NCBI GenBank assembly: GCA_032622095.1
Contig: CP136065.1
Span: 149,301,577 to 149,365,576 of the forward strand
Direction: 5' to 3'
From: Siphonodentalium dalli
Taxonomy: Eukaryota; Mollusca; Scaphopoda; Gadilida; Siphonodentaliidae
Length of the DNA: 64,000 nt
Position numbers and translations under genes: made by a program. Below are positions 23,061 through 34,100 of the stretch, in pieces. Positions within the stretch are counted from its first letter, which is position 1; each line of letters begins with the position of its first letter. The notes under the pieces are model-generated. The model was not told the origin of the DNA and ran no database searches. It was given only the letters and a program-made list of their open reading frames with translations.

Positions 23061-23624
23061 CACAGCTACCTGGAACAAAATGACCCAACTCCCAAAAGTA
23101 GATAACAGTTATGTAATTTTGGGAGTGGGAGTCATTGTGTTCCTGGTACCTGGAAAGCAATGCATTTCAAGAGCACAGATTAATAGTTAGGGCATATACA
23201 TTGTTTGATAACACTCTAGTAGTTTGGGGAGTGTTTGGCTCTTATCGCCTGTTGACAAGACTTCCCCCTTATGTCTGATAAATCAGGGCTATTAAGTCCA
23301 AATAATTCCTTTGCTGAAAAAATTGAGTCCGGCCTACGAAACAGCAAGTTTTTAGTCCGATGTGAAGCATGATTGCCAAGAATACAAAATTTTGCAAATC
23401 AAACACCATTTTAAAAGTATTTTCGAGCAATAAACTGTTATTTAGCTACTTGCTCTTACAGTTTTCACCCAATCATTGACATAATTCCAATCCAGATCAG
23501 TGTTTCGCACAAGTGGATAGATTCTGGTTTTATGCCATGAAACGTCTCTTTCCAAGCATCTTCACTTTTTCTGAACAGATATTCTGTTCCAGTTAGAAGG
23601 TTTCGAATGTTGTAGTTTGTATGG

Positions 23625-23671
23625 TTGAAGGTATGGGTTAAACATCCGACGATCGTGATCGGCCTCTCCTT
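23625..23671 (+). mobile_element. Isolated 3' end of TTATGTGTACCC pearl-like family
   Basis: About 47 bp matching the tail of the elements at 18625-21393 and 60391-62686: GGTATGGGTTAAACATC, hairpin CCGACGATCGTGATCGG, then CCTCTCCTTA. No monomers precede it. Confidence 0.7.
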
Positions 23672-23681
23672 AAAATACGTA

Positions 23682-23967
23682 CACAGGGTTTGCTAAAATG
23701 TCCTGAAGGCGACATAGTTTTTTTAATTTAGTTCGAAATGACATTGTTTAGTTGTTTATTCTGCTGCGATTTCTGATTGAATAATTGTTTAAATCCAATG
23801 TTAATGAACAGAAAAAAAATTGCTGATTTTCCTGGATGGGCACAGACTTTCATTAACATTGTTGACGTAACTGTCTCAGCACCGATAACCAATACTCATA
23901 TCCTGAAAACAAGCATTTATAATTTTATAATTCATGTGACATCATAATGATTTTAGCAAACCCTGTG
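23682..23967. mobile_element. MITE with CACAGGGTTTGC ends and TA duplication
   Basis: Perfect 18-bp terminal inverted repeat CACAGGGTTTGCTAAAAT / ATTTTAGCAAACCCTGTG, flanked by TA on each side (23680-23681 and 23968-23969). The 286-bp length and TA target fit a Tc1/mariner-type MITE. It is non-coding. Confidence 0.8.
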
Positions 23968-24137
23968 TACCCTTTAGCACATGTTAGCAAACCATGTGTT
24001 TACCCTTCAGCACATTTTCTAAACTTGTGTACCCTAAACTTGTGTATCACATATTTAGGTTAGAGTGACCCCTTCAGCCATTGTGAACTTATACATGTAA
24101 AACCATTGAGAATGGGTACCCAGTATGGTTAAAAGGG

Positions 24138-24424
24138 TCAGGTTACTACAATGCGGAGGGCGGATTCAATTGGGGCAAGGACCAGTTTATTGAGTGAAAT
24201 TCGGCAACAACTGTTGTTTCTGCTCGGCAGAAGCATGTACCTTTATTTTAAGGTACTTGGCAGAAGTAAAAATAAATATTTAGTGAATGAACATTATCTA
24301 TTTTTCGTCTACCACTGTTTTTGTGACTCTTGCTTCTGATTATTGGTGGGCACTCAATATCTCTTATTTAATAGACTGGTTCCTGGTCCAAAACTGAGAA
24401 AATATGAAAATGTAGTAACCTGAT
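24138..24424. mobile_element. Possible small element with CAGGTTACTACA ends
   Basis: Short inverted ends CAGGTTACTACA and TGTAGTAACCTG 287 bp apart. No target duplication is seen, so the mobile-element reading is tentative. The interior has an open stretch with no recognised domain. Confidence 0.4.
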
Positions 24425-25019
24425 GCCGTTGGCCCCAGTAAGCATACTCCTCAATCTCATCTTCAGCTCAAGTTAATTCACTGACTCATGGCAGTATTTA
24501 TAATTTATAATATTATGACACAAGGCAAAGTTCAATGTCTGCAGGAAAAAAAGCATTTACTACACCCATTATTTTAATCATACAAACATTTAGACATGTT
24601 GCTGTCATACCATTGAGATAATCGGTATGATTAAAATGCCTGGATTGAATGATTATAAATCTGCATTGCCACCAGGGAGGCCAGATAAATTGTTTAGATA
24701 AAAAAAAATGCTTACAACATACTTGCTACAAAGTATTGTTTTATGCTAGCTCCTTCATTGTCCCACTAATGGATTTAGAAGCTAATCTATGGGAACCTTG
24801 AAAATAAATCAACAAAAATGGAAATGATAATAATATCAATGAAATTATTAATTTGTGGCCATGCTTCATTGAATTTCTTGCTAGTGCATCCTATGGTACA
24901 TTGTTCTAAAACTTACACAATATAAACTTATAAACAGTTAAAATGCAAGGAGATAAAGATACACATTTAAGACAACAAGTTAACAATGGTTAGAATTATG
25001 ATAACGAAAAGGCAACAGA
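24425..25019. other. No gene recognised
   Basis: AT-rich sequence with a small inverted pair TTATTTTAATCATAC / GTATGATTAAAATG (about 24571 and 24625). Confidence 0.5.
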
Positions 25020-25206
25020 TACAGTAATGCCCTAAATAATCAACTCCTTAACCACAGCAGAATTTTGGGTAATTTTTCAGGATTTAGTCGGAAATATGGC
25101 TTGTTATAGAGCTTTCCGATGAATGGCAACAAGCCATATTTCTGACTAAATCCTGAAAAATTACCCATAATTCTGCTGTGGTTAAGGCATCGATTATTTA
25201 GGGTAT
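25020..25206. mobile_element. Mariner-like palindromic MITE (shortened centre)
   Basis: Family ends TACAGTAATGCCC and CGATTATTTAGGG, with arms CTCCTTAACCACAGCAGAAT and ATTCTGCTGTGGTTAAGG. The central loop is shorter than in the copies at 30361 and 47291, and the right terminus is eroded. Confidence 0.8.
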
Positions 25207-25343
25207 TCAATTCAACATTTATGAAAATATTGGTGTCCATAATTATTGGTCTCGGGCCTCTTCTACGAACCTTCAGTTGAAACATTTCTTGAAGGTAGTG
25301 TGGCACAAATCATCCTGTAAAAATATAGGGGATGTAGCGGGTG

Positions 25344-26270
25344 TTATTATAAATAATAAATAAATAATAATGCTTATATGCATCCCCAGGACGGGCCCTA
25401 AAGCACTTAACAAGAAAATATTCATAAACACATGAAATACACAACAAATCTGAGGTGAGTCATCGGACACCTGATATCGATTTGTGTGTTCTTAGGGTAT
25501 CGTTTTTGGAACAGGTAAGTCTTCAGTGAGGCCCTGAATCCATCTAGTGATCATGTACTGTGTAAATCTCTCTGAGGCCATTCCAGACATCGAGTCAGGC
25601 GACGCGAAAAGCTCTTATCACCAACCATAACAAGGTTTGCGCCCTGGGGGTGTGAGCAAATCTGCATCCCAAGAAAGAAGATTACGACTAGGAACAGAGG
25701 ATAAATAAGTTCTGTCAAGTAGCCTGGAAGTCAAGTTTGGATCCTTCATATGGTGGAAAGCAAATATAATGATTTTGAAAGATATTCTGTCCACAATCGG
25801 CAACCAGTGTAGTTGGGAGCGCATAGTCACAGAGGAACTTCCTTTCTTTTGATGAAGTACGATTTTGGCAGCAGTGTCTTGGGGACACTGCAGTCTAGTG
25901 ATCCAACAGTCGAGGAGGCAGAACAACAGAGCACAACAGTTATCAAGTCGGCTGATGATAAACAATTTCTTTGCTGCATCGAAAGCGAGGTATTTGACCC
26001 AAGTCGAGGTATTTGACCCAAGTCGCCTCAGTTCAGAGAAAATAGACTTGCACTGATTTATATCAATGTGCTTGCATGGTCATAGAGAGAGTTCCGTCGA
26101 GATGTACTCTTGAGATTTTAAAGAAACTTTGAAAAATTTATAACATTGTTTTCTAGATGGATGGTGGAAATAGTCATTGTGTCGATGATAGAAGGTTTAG
26201 CTATCAACATTATTTTTGTTTTCTCATCGTTGAGTTTCAGTTTGTTGACAAATATATGGGTCGGAAGTTT
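25344..26270 (-). pseudogene. 5'-truncated LINE: ORF2 reverse-transcriptase C-terminal part
   Basis: The minus-strand translation contains VNKLKLNDEKTKIMLI, then after frameshifts AFDAAKKLFIISRLDNC, CALLFCLLDC, RLQCPQDTAAKIV, SQLHWLPIVDRISFKI and VPSRNLLS. These are the ordered landmarks of the thumb and C-terminal region of CR1/L2/Jockey-type non-LTR reverse transcriptases (NKLKLN, SRLDYCNALL, HWLPV..RI.FKI). Near the end SLKTYLFQKRYP is read in another frame. The tail has GTGCTTTAGGGCCC and an A/T-rich TTATTTATTTATTATT stretch at 25344-25370. Several frameshifts and stops make it inactive. A 19-bp tandem duplication, GAGGTATTTGACCCAAGTC twice at about 25987-26024, lies within it. Confidence 0.8.
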
Positions 26271-27571
26271 GGGCAATTTTGTTCTTGATTATATTTTGCT
26301 ACGTACATGTAGGTGCCATGTAATGTTGAGTAAAAATATTGCGAGTTCTAGATTTGAGTCGAATCGGTGTTCCTTTTGATTCCTAGTATACTCTCTAGAT
26401 CAGGCAACAGCTAAATTCATAAGAAATGGGAAATACACTTTATTTACCCATACACAAGCAGATATGGATATTTCAAAACTAAAAAAGGTTGTTTGAAATT
26501 CAAGACTCGAAACCTAACAGGATTCTTTCACAAAAAGTACGGTATTAATATTGATAAATTGTTTCACCACCAACATTTGGTGAATTTTTTTGCACTATCT
26601 GATTTACATATAATTTACAAATATATTATACAAAGGTTCAAATAAGGCATGTCTGTTTAACCATTATGAATTGAGAATGCGAACTGCATAATTCTGCAGT
26701 TTGGGACTGTACAAAGTTTTCTCCATCTTATTCATAGTTAACATGTAAACTGGCTACTTTATCCATATCACTGATACATGTAGCTTGACTGGAACTATTT
26801 AGCACATTCACTGCATTGGCCCTATTCAATTATTTTAAACTTTGCTAGAAAATGAGGCAGCAATAACAAAACACGCACTTCTATTCTGAGTTTTTGCCCT
26901 CTCTTCTGTGTACAGATGCTTTTAGATACTATTTTGTGGCCAATAAAATATAAAACACCATTTTAGGCGCAAATGCACATTTGAATGGAAGGGGTATTTC
27001 TTAATACATTTGGGATAATCATAAGTCCAGTTAATTTTTTAATAATTATTACTATTCGCTCTTAGTATTACCTGCCAAAACAATAATTGTCAATAAATAC
27101 AGCACAAATTGAACCCAAGTTTGTGTCACAATCTGAGAATTATCATGACTAATAACCACACTATCAAGACTAAGCCGCATTATCACATTTTTTCTCCAGA
27201 CCTAATATTCCAAGTAATGTCTTATTGCAACAGCTGGGCATAACACTAAACAGAGTAAAATATATAAAGCAGGATACTGATTTATATGTTATTCTCAGTC
27301 ATTGTTGATCTAACCCAGAATGGGACCTGTTGGTGTTGTCTGGCCCCCACATTTTCCCACTGAGTGCACATGTCACAGCGCTATTCCATTCAATTTACTG
27401 CAGTTTATCTTGAGCATTTTACATGAAGTGTTTACAGATAATATAAAGCCTGTTCTATGTTCAAGTTTTCAAAGTACTTGTGCTTAAAGGGCTCCTACAC
27501 AATACGTGTATGTTTCTTGATCTTTCTTTTATTATTAAATACAAAGCAATTTAATCTCAGTCTTTAACATA
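26271..27571. other. No gene recognised
   Basis: AT-rich DNA with scattered stops in all frames. No repeat family of the window was recognised here. Confidence 0.5.
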
Positions 27572-27575
27572 TTAA

Positions 27576-27857
27576 CCCATTCTACACTGAATAGATTCAC
27601 CCATTCAGTTATAAAAGTATGCAATATAATGGTCTATTATTAATTTGGAGGGATGTTCAGGTAATAAAAGCAGATGACAAGACAGATGAAAAGATAATAC
27701 ATGTGCAGATGGATTTCTATTAATTTGTGGGAAATGTTCCGATAATAAATAGGAAATATTCAGATTATAGTTTCGACCGGTATAACGGTAGTCATTTGTT
27801 GAAATTATTATCTGCACAATTCCTAAGGGAACAACTGAATATTTAGTACAGAAAGGG
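27576..27857. mobile_element. piggyBac-like MITE, CCCTTTCTA family
   Basis: Flanked by TTAA (27572-27575 and 27858-27861). The ends are CCCATTCTACACTGAATAG and GTACAGAAAGGG. It has degenerate internal hairpins around ATGTTCAGGTAATAAAAGC and GAAATTATTATCTGC. It is the longest copy of the family here. Confidence 0.8.
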
Positions 27858-28041
27858 TTAATAGTGGCAGTTCAAGTGACTTATTTTTAAAGGGGATTTC
27901 CATGTAAATCTCCGTAACAAATTCTGACAAGTGTTCTTGGGGTGACTTTATGCAATATTGACAACAATATATATTTATCTGCTCCAAAAAAAAATTCTCT
28001 CAAGACTAATTCATAGCAAACTTGATCATTTGTCTCGCTCA

Positions 28042-28066
28042 CCCCCCCCCCCCCCCCCCCCCCCCC
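28042..28066. repeat. Poly(C) tract, 25 bases
   Basis: Uninterrupted C homopolymer. Similar G/C runs occur at 17303, 30887, 42606, 42649, 47024, 56513 and 63869. Lengths may be affected by sequencing. Confidence 0.9.
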
Positions 28067-28832
28067 AGTTAAATGTTCTGACTGCTGTTCAATGATACCA
28101 TGTACCTACTTTAGTTTACGGACAAATGCTTCACATATAACTTTTGTTCAGAAGATTTGCATGACATTTCTCATAAATATTCGTTATTTGACCTACCTGT
28201 TAAATCTGATTTAGATTTGTTTGGGTATTGTTGAATATGACTTTCTGATTTAAATTTCATAGATCCTGTCTCTTGGTTTTGGTTAAAAATATTTTATTGC
28301 CAATACAATAATTATGACAAACAAAAATTACCACCCCTTAACTATGCCTTCCTTCTCATGCAGGGTCTATGAGGTACATATGTAGTGGCATACATTTTTT
28401 TCCCAAATGCCAGCACATGTATCAGGTTTATAGAGGCACTGGCTATTATTATAAAGGATGAGTGTTCATTTCTTCAATGTGAATGAACAGAATTCTCATT
28501 TTGTTTTGGTCAAAATGGCTATGTATGAATCAGTATGGCACATTGAGTGAGGGTTAATGGACGAGTGACTGGACAGTCATAAATTTTAGTTCTGTATGTC
28601 CAGTCACGAATCATGCATTAACTGACTTAAAAATATACAAGAAGTAATTACATTCTGATGAAAAATTAGATAAATGTCAATAACTGAGAGATATAATAAC
28701 ATGTTTATGTCTAAAAAATAGTCCTTGACTGATTGTTGACAGACAATAAAACTATGCTCCTTGACACAGTTCATGTTACTGTAGCTTGTGTACTATATAT
28801 AGCATGCTCTTTTCAAAACCAAGCATCAACAT
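28067..28832. other. No gene recognised
   Basis: AT-rich DNA. A small imperfect hairpin at about 28565-28611 (GACTGGACAGTCATA with TATGTCCAGTC) is the only structure noted. Confidence 0.5.
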
Positions 28833-29052
28833 GCAGTAATGCCCTAAATAATCGACTCCTTTAATAACCACAGCAGTATTATTGGTAACTTTTCGGGGTT
28901 TAGTTGGAAAAATGGCTTGTTGACATTCATCGGAAAGCTCTCAGTGAGAGCTTTCCAATGAATGGCAACAAGCCATATATCCGACTAAATCCCGAAAAGT
29001 TACCTATAATTCTGCTGTGGTTAAGGAGTTGATTACTTAGGACATTACAGTA
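28833..29052. mobile_element. Mariner-like palindromic MITE
   Basis: Full-length foldback: CAGTAATGCCCTAAATAATC at the left and GATTACTTAGGACATTACAG at the right. The arms meet at GAAAGCTCTCAGTGAGAGC. The left flanking TA has become TG. Confidence 0.85.
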
Positions 29053-30108
29053 TCTACACTTATTATAAAATATTAGTTTTGCTCTGTTAACAGTACATTT
29101 CTATATTTATATACTGTCCACACGCTTATCTATATTTTTGCGCACATAAAATTTGTTTATATTCATCACTATTATACGAATGTATCCACAGAAGAACAAT
29201 AACTTTTATTACTGTACGCTCGCATCCTGGCATGTTCCGTTTCATGTGGACAGATATACCCTGGTATGCAACATGAGCTACATGCCCATATCAACAAAGA
29301 AATGAATTGCGTTGCGTTCATAATCTCTAACCAAATGTGTTGTTTGTGGGTGTAGTGCAGATTGTGAGACTATTACTCCGTCAGGTCTCAGTGGAGGCTT
29401 GTTGTGCATACATTGTGGAGACATCAACATTCAGTTTACGAACAGCAACTAAAAAGAGTCTATTCGGGAAAAATGACGTGGAAGGTAGAACAAAAGGGAC
29501 TAGCTTTTAATAGTGGGTAAGGGGTGGAAGGCCTTTATTTTACCAACTCTGACCCCTCCCAGTCCCCCTGTTAGTAATATTCCACAAATCTGATTGGATT
29601 ACAATATAACTATTGCCAACTATTAACCACTTCATTAATGTAACCCCATATGGTTATATTTCTGTTATCAGCATCTCATTATAAACTTAGGTTTAATTTC
29701 AACCAATATCCGACTGTAAACATATGTACCGTGTATTAGTCAGTCTATCTCTCTCATACTTTGTATCCAGGATGTAGTTGGTCATCAAGTACTCTTAAAT
29801 GTTAATCATACAATGCATAGCATGAGCTGTCATTCACCAACATGTAGATTATTTATCTCTTTTGTTAAATTTCTATTTGAATAGCGTTGGTGTCCTGTTA
29901 CTTCCTAAACTTGAAAACTTAAAACCACTTATATACACAGGCCTGAAATATAAGTCGTGCTAAAATGAACCTTCATTGAAGTTCATTCTTTGTGTTTTAT
30001 ATGATATATGAGTTTGAAACTTTTTTTTTTCACAGGGGAATCTAAATTCTTAGGATACAATTTTACACTTCCTGCTCAAAAAGGATGTCTTTACTTGTAC
30101 TAATCAGC
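29053..30108. other. No gene recognised
   Basis: AT-rich sequence upstream of the thymosin gene. No coding exon with a beta-thymosin signature was found on reading it. Confidence 0.5.
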
Positions 30109-30112
30109 CTAA

Positions 30113-30343
30113 CCCTTTCTATTCTTAATTGATTCTCCCATTCAGTTATAATTGTTTACATTGGAATGGTCTATTATTTATTTGTAGGGATGTCGGGTGA
30201 TATAAGCAGACAACAGATAATACAAGTACAAAAGGAGTTCTATTTATTGAGGGAAATGTTCAGATAATAAGTGAACTTATTTTCTGAACATTTCCTAAGG
30301 GATAACTACTCATCAATGAGTGTTTATATTAGTATAGAAAGGA
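30113..30343. mobile_element. piggyBac-like MITE, CCCTTTCTA family
   Basis: The left end CCCTTTCTATTCTTAATTG is preceded by CTAA (mutated TTAA). The right end TAGTATAGAAAGGA is followed by TTAA (30344-30347). The internal hairpin is TTCAGATAATAAGTGAAC / TTATTTTCTGAACATTTCC. Confidence 0.8.
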
Positions 30344-30360
30344 TTAACCAGTAATGTGAC

Positions 30361-30576
30361 TACAGTAAAGCTCTAAATAATCGACTCCTTAACCACAGTA
30401 GAATTATGGGTAATTTTCAGGATTTATTAGGAAATATGGCTTGTTGCCATTCATCGGAAAGCTCTCACCGAGAGCTTTCCGATGAATGGCAACAAGCCAT
30501 ATTTCCGACTAAATCCTGAAAAATTACCCATAATTCATCTGTGGTTAAGGAGTCGATTATTTAGGGCATTACTGTA
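30361..30576. mobile_element. Mariner-like palindromic MITE
   Basis: One of the best-preserved copies: TA then CAGTAAAGCTCTAAATAATC on the left, GGGCATTACTG then TA on the right. The arms pair through CATTCATCGGAAAGCTCTC and GAGAGCTTTCCGATGAATG. It sits about 100 bp upstream of the candidate thymosin promoter. Confidence 0.9.
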
Positions 30577-30680
30577 GTTGGGTATTGTTGAAACAGATTA
30601 TCTGCTTATAAAACTCAGGCCTGGCATTCTTGAAAATTGGCATTCAGCCAACCACAAATCACGACAGGACTCCGCTGCAG

Positions 30681-30688
30681 CCAATCAG
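30681..30688 (+). promoter_or_regulatory. Candidate CCAAT box
   Basis: CCAATCAG inside a locally GC-richer stretch (CTCCGCTGCAGCCAATCAGA), about 70 bp upstream of a favourable ATG (30752). Another AGCCAACCAC lies nearby, and TTTTATTATG at 30706-30715 could act as a weak TATA-like element. The assignment rests on motif and position only. Confidence 0.25.
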
Positions 30689-30751
30689 AAGATAGTCGCG
30701 TGGAATTTTATTATGAAAAGTGGTCGGTGACTTCATATTTTGAGGCAAGCC

Positions 30752-30764
30752 ATGAATAATGGTG
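30752..30764 (+). CDS. Candidate first coding exon of the thymosin gene
   Basis: The ATG in AGCCATGAAT has G at -3. It opens MNNG plus one base (G) before a possible donor, GTAAAA, at 30765. This phase-1 end joins exactly to the exon at 31026 (G+TA gives Val), yielding MNNGVICQEKQENELKG, and the intron would be 261 nt. The whole model then stays in frame to the terminal stop (279 codons). However, the 31026 exon already looks like an internal-type repeat, so additional upstream repeat exons are an equal possibility and this short exon may be chance. Confidence 0.3.
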
Positions 30765-31025
30765 GTAAAAAGGAGGATATTGGAATGTTTCAGACTATTG
30801 AATGTGTAGATGTTCACTGGATTCACTCAGACTGATTAACTCATCTGCTGACACCTTTGTGGTCTGCCACACCCAGCTAGTGTGACGGGGGGGTGGGGGG
30901 GGGGGGGTTAACAGGATGTTATTATAATTTATTGGATGCTTCGAACATTGTTGAAAGATATTATTTTTCCTGGAGACATCCATATATAGCATTAAAAATA
31001 TATACCCCTTTGTTCTATTATTCAG

Positions 31026-31139
31026 TAATATGCCAAGAAAAACAAGAAAATGAACTAAAAGGAGCAATTACAGATTTCAACAAAGGCAACTTGAAAAAAA
31101 CAGAAACGTCTGAAAAGAACCCACTTCCGCAATCGGACG
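31026..31139 (+). CDS. Thymosin exon, repeat 1
   Basis: Acceptor TTCTATTATTCAG, donor G|GTAATGA. It encodes VICQEKQENELKG, AITDFNKGN, LKKTETSEKNPLPQSD. The linker LKKTET is the canonical actin-contacting motif, so this is the most typical repeat of the gene. It starts with two bases that complete a codon begun in an upstream exon. Its N-terminal half already looks like the helix of an internal repeat. Confidence 0.92.
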
Positions 31140-34100
31140 GTAATGATGACATAATACTGACAACATTTGTTTATTTTAACAGTTATAATTGATCATTAGT
31201 TTATACATATACTTTTTTATGAGTCCACTAACTTTTCCTGACGCTTATTTGAAAAATTGCATGTTGCGAAAAAAAATTTGGAGGAATTATGACATTTGCA
31301 TGTTTTTGAATGTTTGTTTGCATTTAGTTTCTTATGATAAAATATATATGCATGACTTGGGATTATATGTTAAATTAGCTTTCTGCAAATAACTTACTAC
31401 AAACCAATTTTATTAACTTGCTTGCAATTGTATTCTTCTATCAATAATTTAATTGCACTTTTCATTGGCTTGTGCATTAGCTGTACATGTATCGGCTTAA
31501 ATTTTATTGGTGATTGTTCAAATATTATTCTACTTTTATCATGTCGAGTATTGGCAACATTTAGAGTCAATGATTTTTTTTTGTATTTTTGTTTCAGATG
31601 ACAAATTTTGTACAAAAATGGAGAATTTCTTTGTAAACGTTCAATTCGAGGACATCCTTTTTGACCGTTTATCAAAATTGACCTATATAGTAAATCCTCA
31701 AACTATTGACAAATCACATTTCAACGCTACCAATGCTGAAAGATGTGAATTATAATTTAAGATATATCATCCAATATTGCTCCATTATGTCAACACACAG
31801 CTGTAAATAAGTTCCATGTGGGAAAATCTTATGCAAAAGTAAATAAATGCCGAACCACATATTAAATTTTGGCCAACCAGATATGCTCAGACATGAAGCT
31901 GTTTAATCCTAAGTTGACATATCATGTTTAAGCCCAAAATCCAGTTTCAAGACTTACACATGATCAGTCTGTTTAATTCTATTATCAAGCCTTAAAATAG
32001 TGTCTATCATTTGCATAATGAGGTCCCCAGAGGGTGAATTTAGTGATGCTATCCCGTATAGTAGGCTAGCATCACCAAATTCACCCTCTGGAAACCTCAT
32101 TCTGCTCAGGCCTCAATGGCTATGGGAGACCTAGGATCAGATTGAAGTTTCCCAGTTAAAGTTGATGTTCACCCATAAGTCGCCTCACTTTATGTGCATT
32201 TTATCTACTGCAAATTAGCCATTAGGGGATATAGAAACTGAACAGAAGGGGGAAATGAATTTAAAACAATGTTAATTTGAGACTATAGATACTTTCCAGA
32301 AGATGAGGCCTGAGCAGAATGAGGTATCCAGAGGGTGAATTTGGTGATGCTAGCACACTGTGTGGGGTACCATCACTAAATTCACCCTCTGGGGACCTCA
32401 TTCTGCAAATGACACACACACTATTTCAAGGCTTGTATATTATATTAGTCTTAATAACACCATAGTTCTGAATATTAATTACATTTAAAAGTGAATTGTT
32501 TTCTGAATATTAGCCATCAAACAGGAGAAACATGAAAAAGAATTCCAGGATTCTATCTCACAATTCAACAAGGGAGGTCTGAAGCGTGCCCAAACTGAGG
32601 AAAAGAATCCTCTACCTCAAAGTGATGGTGAGACATCTAATAGGGAAATTGTTCCGCTATAAACACACTAGTAGTAACACATAAAGCTACAATACAGTGG
32701 TGCTTTTCTGGAATTGTAAATTGAGGGAATGTTTGCAATTTGTTGAGCTAACTAATTACATTACTAGTTGAGCATAAACAAGGGAAATAAGTTCAAATTG
32801 GCAAAATTCTTAAACACCTTGTTGTTTGAAGACGTACACTCATGAATCATGTCAAGTAGACTACTGAATTTGCTGAATTTGTCAACAAAAGTTTTGATGA
32901 TAAAGCTACTACATGTAGTATCAAATCAATTGTGATGCATGTACAGGGGAAATGTGACCAGTACTGCAGTTCAGTTATATACAATGTACATCCCAAAAAT
33001 ATTATCTCTAGTCAACTCTAATAAGTCTTAATTGAATGGAATGAAATTTGATATGTGGGTTTACAAGCACAAAATACAGGTCAATACCACATGCGTATTT
33101 TGCCTTGCCCTAGCGATGATCTTGTTAACACTATATGTATGCATATTGCTTGCATATTTAAGTTTACTAGTAATTGTTTCTGAATATTAGCCATCCAACA
33201 AGAGAAACATGAAAAAGAATTCCAAGATTCCATCTCACAATTCAACAAGGGAGGCCTGAAGCACGCCCAAACTGAGGAAAAGAATCCTCTACCTCAAAGT
33301 GATGGTGAGACATCTAATAGGGACATGTTACCACAATAAACTTAACAAAAAACAACGTGTTGCTTTGCATTGCAGTATTAAAAATTGCTAGAATCGTAAG
33401 TCATAGCTGATATGACAAAAACTGTTTGGTTGCTTTCTCTTGTGGAGCCATCACAGATTTATGAATTAAAGGCTAAATGAATAAGGATAATTTATTATTA
33501 TAGGGCTATCATGATAGCAGATCTTCCCTGACAATTGCTCTGGCTCAGAATTCAAAATCTACATCCAGCTATCAATTCTGTCTAATGCGGATGTTAACAC
33601 AAAGGAAAAGAATGCGCTCTACTCTAGACTATTGAGCCCAAAAGGCGTAAGCATCTGTTGTAGATAAATCCCATGTTTTTCTGGGGATGTGGAAAGATGT
33701 GCTATACTCTTCATAATTTGGATCACAATTTAGGATCGGGATGACTCGGATTCGGTACTTTACTACTCTGATTCTTGTATTATTTGTAATAAGACGAATG
33801 TTCTTTGTCGATGTCAGACAGAGAGACGTAAGCGTTGCATAAGTGTTACTGCCGATGTTGTTGGGAGATAACTTATAGTATTCAAGCCCGTACTCTAGTT
33901 TCAAGGCTTGCATGTTCTCAGTATGTTTAAAACTAGTGTTTTTAGTCTTTTTATCATCACAGTTCTGAATATATTAGCTACATACATGTACCTAAGTTAA
34001 TTGTTTCTGAATATTAGCCATCCAACAAGAGAAACACGAAAAACAGTTCAAGGATTCCATCTCACAATTCAACAAGGGAGGCCTGAAGCGTGCCCAAACT

